The translations under genes were made by a program, and so were the position numbers. The notes beneath the pieces are model-generated. The model saw only the letters and a list, made by a program, of their open reading frames with translations. It ran no database searches and had not been told where the DNA came from. This document shows positions 61,309-64,000 of a stretch of DNA of 64,000 bases, piece after piece; position 1 is the first letter of the stretch; each line of letters opens with the position of its first letter. Source of the DNA: Pyropia yezoensis (Eukaryota > Rhodophyta > Bangiophyceae > Bangiales > Bangiaceae). The stretch spans positions 35,192,894-35,256,893 of the forward strand of contig CM020618.1 in assembly GCA_009829735.1 (NCBI GenBank). Reading direction: 5' to 3'.

Positions 61309-61897
61309 CGTCACGAGTACCCCCCCGCGGCGCACGGACAGGGCACACAGGGAATGCACCAGGGACAGGGCACACAGCACACAGGAAGATAATAGGGATA
61401 TTTAATCCAACAGGATGATCGCGTCTGTCGTCTCGCCTTGCACCTTGTTGACACCCTTTCCACAAAGCAAGCATCCGTCCAGCACCACGTCAGCGTTTGC
61501 CCGGTCGCCCCAGTCCGAGTCGCAGCCTGATTGGTCCATTTTTTCGCCGGGGGAGTGTCGGTACGTAGCCTGACCGCGGATGACTTGTCGGTATTCGGGA
61601 TGGCCGTGAGGCGCTGGCACAGTATCCTTCTCGCGGGACAATCTGACCACGGCGGGTAAATGTGACTGGCCACAGAATCACCAGTTTCATAGTGTTTACA
61701 TAGGAACCTGCGTCCGTCAGATGGTCCACGAGGTCCCCCATGGACCGTCAAAGCGCGCAAAGGGAGAGGTAGAAGGGCGAGCAATGATCGTCGTGGCCGC
61801 TAAATAAAAATATTAGACCCGCACAGGCGAGGAGCTCCTCTTGGCGTCCTCGCGGGGTGTAGGGGGTGGACCAAAACGCGGAGGTCAACAGAGGTTA
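61309..61897. other. No gene seen
   Basis: GGGACAGGGCACACAGSR-type short repeats at 61335-61385, then neutral DNA. Frames here have no recognisable content. Confidence 0.4.
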
Positions 61898-62181
61898 CAG
61901 TACTGTATGTACGGAGGCGCGGCGCAGTGGGTCTAAAACCGAGTACCTACAGTTCCGCGCAAGACGGCCCTCAGGGGGTCGTGAGGGCCTGCTTACAGAA
62001 GCCGACCCCCCCACAGAGGCCGTAAAGGCCATCTTGCACGGAAATGTAGGTACTCGGTCTTAGACCCACTGCGCGGGGAGCCCCAGCCAGAAGTCCGAGC
62101 AAGTGTTGTCTTGTTTTTTTGTTTTTTTTGTTTGGGCTGGATTTCCAACGAGGTGACCTGTACATACAGTACAGTACACTG
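61898..62181. mobile_element. Tc1/mariner-type MITE (foldback, 284 bp)
   Basis: It is flanked by TA on both sides (61896-61897 and 62182-62183), begins CAGTACTGTATGTAC and ends in the inverted equivalent GTACATACAGTACAGTACACTG. Long inner arms pair almost completely: GCGCAGTGGGTCTAAAACCG with the inverse of CGGTCTTAGACCCACTGCGC, then GAGTACCTACA and the stretch up to GGCC. A T-rich block lies off centre. TA duplications and CAGT ends fit mariner-like MITEs. No coding capacity. Confidence 0.75.
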
Positions 62182-62183
62182 TA

Positions 62184-63195
62184 CGTGCATGGCCTCCTCA
62201 GCGGCCAATGCGGTGTCCTGGTTTGGGATATGCTACAGCACAGCGGTAGAAGATCAGCCGACTGGGGCGGGCGAGGGCCCAGCTGGGTGCCACCTGCATC
62301 CAGTCTCTCAGCCAATGGGAACTCATTCCGTGACGTTGTCCGGACCAGATTTACCATCCCTACACTGATGCTCCCCTGCACGAGGCCGTTCCGCTGCCAG
62401 CCGTTCCACAGGCGGCGACGACCGCGCAACAGCCTGCCGCGCATCGCGAGAGCGCGGTGTAGTCGAGAGTTATCGTGATCGCAAATGGCCAGCGGGCCAG
62501 CCGTGTCTCGCCCTCGGTCAAGGACGTGCGCACCGCTACGGGGGATCCTCCGAGGTGCGGGGTCGGGCTGTGATGGCGGTGGCGGGGCCGGGATGTGGCT
62601 ACACAGACGGGGCGGTTAGGTCGGTGGGCGGGAGTGTGCGGCACGCCCAGTTAAGGGCGGACATCTGGGTCAGAACGTGTGTATCTCATTGGTTGAAAAC
62701 TCTCCACAACACCGAGAAAATGTGCAGAGAGACGCGCCAGACAGGCACCAACGGGTACCTGGAGACAGACAGGCACAAGAGAAACAGAGGACCCCTATAC
62801 CATAAAAAGCGCTAAGAGTTATCCGGTTTTATGTGCGTTTTTTTGTGTCCTGAGCTGCTGTGCTTCACGCTGCTTCATGGGGTAGCAAGCCAGACGTCCG
62901 CAAACAGGTACTCTTTACTGGGCGTGGCGGGGCGGCGACGTTGGTGGGGGGGGGGTTGAGGCGGGGCGGTGTGGAGGGGCCCAGCCGGACACGGCGTCTT
63001 CTAGCGAAAAAGTTGGCCCGTTCCTGATTAAATGTCATCGGCCGGGCACACGCGCAGGGCCGAAGGGTGGGGTGGAGTGGGGGGTTGCGTGGGCCGTGCG
63101 TCCGCACCGTGTGTGAATAATCTCGACGACATCATGCCATGATGGCAAAGCAAGGCGGCCCTCGGGCGGGACGGGGCGGGAAGCGTGGGGGAGCG

Positions 63196-63228
<33 letters not shown>

Positions 63229-63260
63229 GGGGGGGGGGGTGCCCGCCCCCCATCCCCGGG
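62184..63260. other. No gene seen
   Basis: Neutral DNA with a poly(G)-rich block at about 63200-63240. The frames are short or low-complexity. Confidence 0.4.
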
Positions 63261-63412
63261 GACCACAGCAGCGGCTGATGGGTGGGTGAGGGTCGTATCT
63301 AAAAACCGCGATTCCCCGTGCCCCACGTGTCCATTGCAGCGGCTGAGGGGTGGGTTAGGGTCGTATCTACAAACCGCGATTCCCCGTGCCCCACGTGTCC
63401 ATCGGCAGGTGG
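63261..63412. repeat. Tandem duplication, ~72-bp period
   Basis: GTCGTATCTA(A/C)AAACCGCGATTCCCCGTGCC and GCAGCGGCTGA(T/G)GGGTGGGT occur twice in a row. Confidence 0.75.
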
Positions 63413-64000
63413 TACCGCCCGTGTGCATTGTCCGAGGCCTGTTACCACAACGGCTTGGTGTGGCACCCGCGTCGAAATTGTACCCCCCCGTTGGCCCTGG
63501 TGCACCACAGCGGGCGACGAGACGCGCCACGTGAAAAGCAAAGCCACACCCTGATTGGATGGTACGAAATTACCCGTCTCTGTGGGACGGGGCCCCTGGA
63601 GAAGGCAAAGGGGCGTCCGGGGCACGCTCCCACGCCCGCCTCCGACTGACACGGGGGGGGGGGGGGGGGGGGGGGGTCGCGTATGGGTGTCCGAGCAAGC
63701 AGCGCTTGCTTCCACATCATCGGGCGCGCGTCCGTGCTGGTCTCGCGTGAGTCTGTTGTCAATGGAGCTCTGGAACCCTTTCTCCCATGCACCGTCCAAA
63801 AACGCGGCTTCACAGGCCACCCGCGCACCCGCGTCCTGGGAGGCTGTGGACAGGCCCCACACGCACACTGTACGTGGATCGTCAATCGGTCCACATGCGC
63901 GCGGCTCGAGCGCGCGTCGCGATGCGCACAGTAAAAACGAGCACACGGCCACAAATCGCATCTCTTTGCACCTCAGCGGCGACACGGTCACGATCGCCGA
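63413..64000. other. No confident gene at the right edge
   Basis: A minus-strand frame (63299-63991) opens with a hydrophobic stretch and includes VCVWGLSTASQDAGARVACE, which could belong to a gene extending past the window. It then runs into a poly(G)-derived Pro tract and the duplication, so it is not called. Poly(G) at about 63652-63676. Confidence 0.35.

Overview
The window is GC-rich nuclear DNA of a eukaryote, most probably a red macroalga of the Bangiales type (Porphyra/Pyropia-like). The pointers are a plastid lycopene cyclase whose N terminus carries the phenylalanine motif (MAAF) typical of red-algal transit peptides, a pyrophosphate-dependent phosphofructokinase with only two short GT-AG introns, very high GC, many long poly(G)/poly(C) tracts, and nested LTR elements. 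The genus is inference; no rRNA or organelle marker is present.

Layout. 1-3.75 kb: remnants of two minus-strand LTR elements (gag, primer-binding site and LTR still visible). 4.36-7.97 kb: a non-autonomous DNA transposon with inverted ends and a perfect 8-bp target duplication. 9.64-11.98 kb (+): PFP, three exons, convergent with lycopene cyclase (14.26-12.39 kb, -). 19.46-15.21 kb (-): a 1417-residue Fanzor/TnpB-type nuclease, the most striking gene here. 19.5-22.5 kb: repeats, including a regular array of the palindrome GCGTTATGTACATAACGC. 29.1-22.6 kb (-): a Sen1/senataxin-like SF1 helicase locus read as three open blocks. 29.2-32.8 kb: about ten tandem ~350-bp units that begin at the 5' end of that gene. 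35.88-34.88 kb (-): a RING-type protein with a SUMO-interacting motif.

37.36-53.80 kb: one Ty3/gypsy chromovirus insertion (-) with 363-bp LTRs and a 5-bp target duplication. It contains an arbitrary 500-N gap flanked by about 5.1 kb of duplicated element sequence, so the scaffold probably carries a false duplication. The element also has a long ORF on the opposite strand between pol and the 3' LTR. 53.8-58.9 kb: minisatellites and low-complexity DNA. 58.9-61.3 kb: two paralogous genes of unknown function placed tail to tail. 61.9-62.2 kb: a mariner-type MITE. The rest to 64 kb shows no convincing gene.

How the genes relate. PFP (cytosolic glycolysis) and lycopene cyclase (plastid carotenoids) are ordinary host metabolism. 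The helicase and RING protein look like nuclear RNA/DNA or SUMO-ubiquitin factors. The Fanzor locus is a candidate RNA-guided nuclease, and no transposon ends were found around it. There is no operon-like organisation; genes are separated by repeat-rich DNA.
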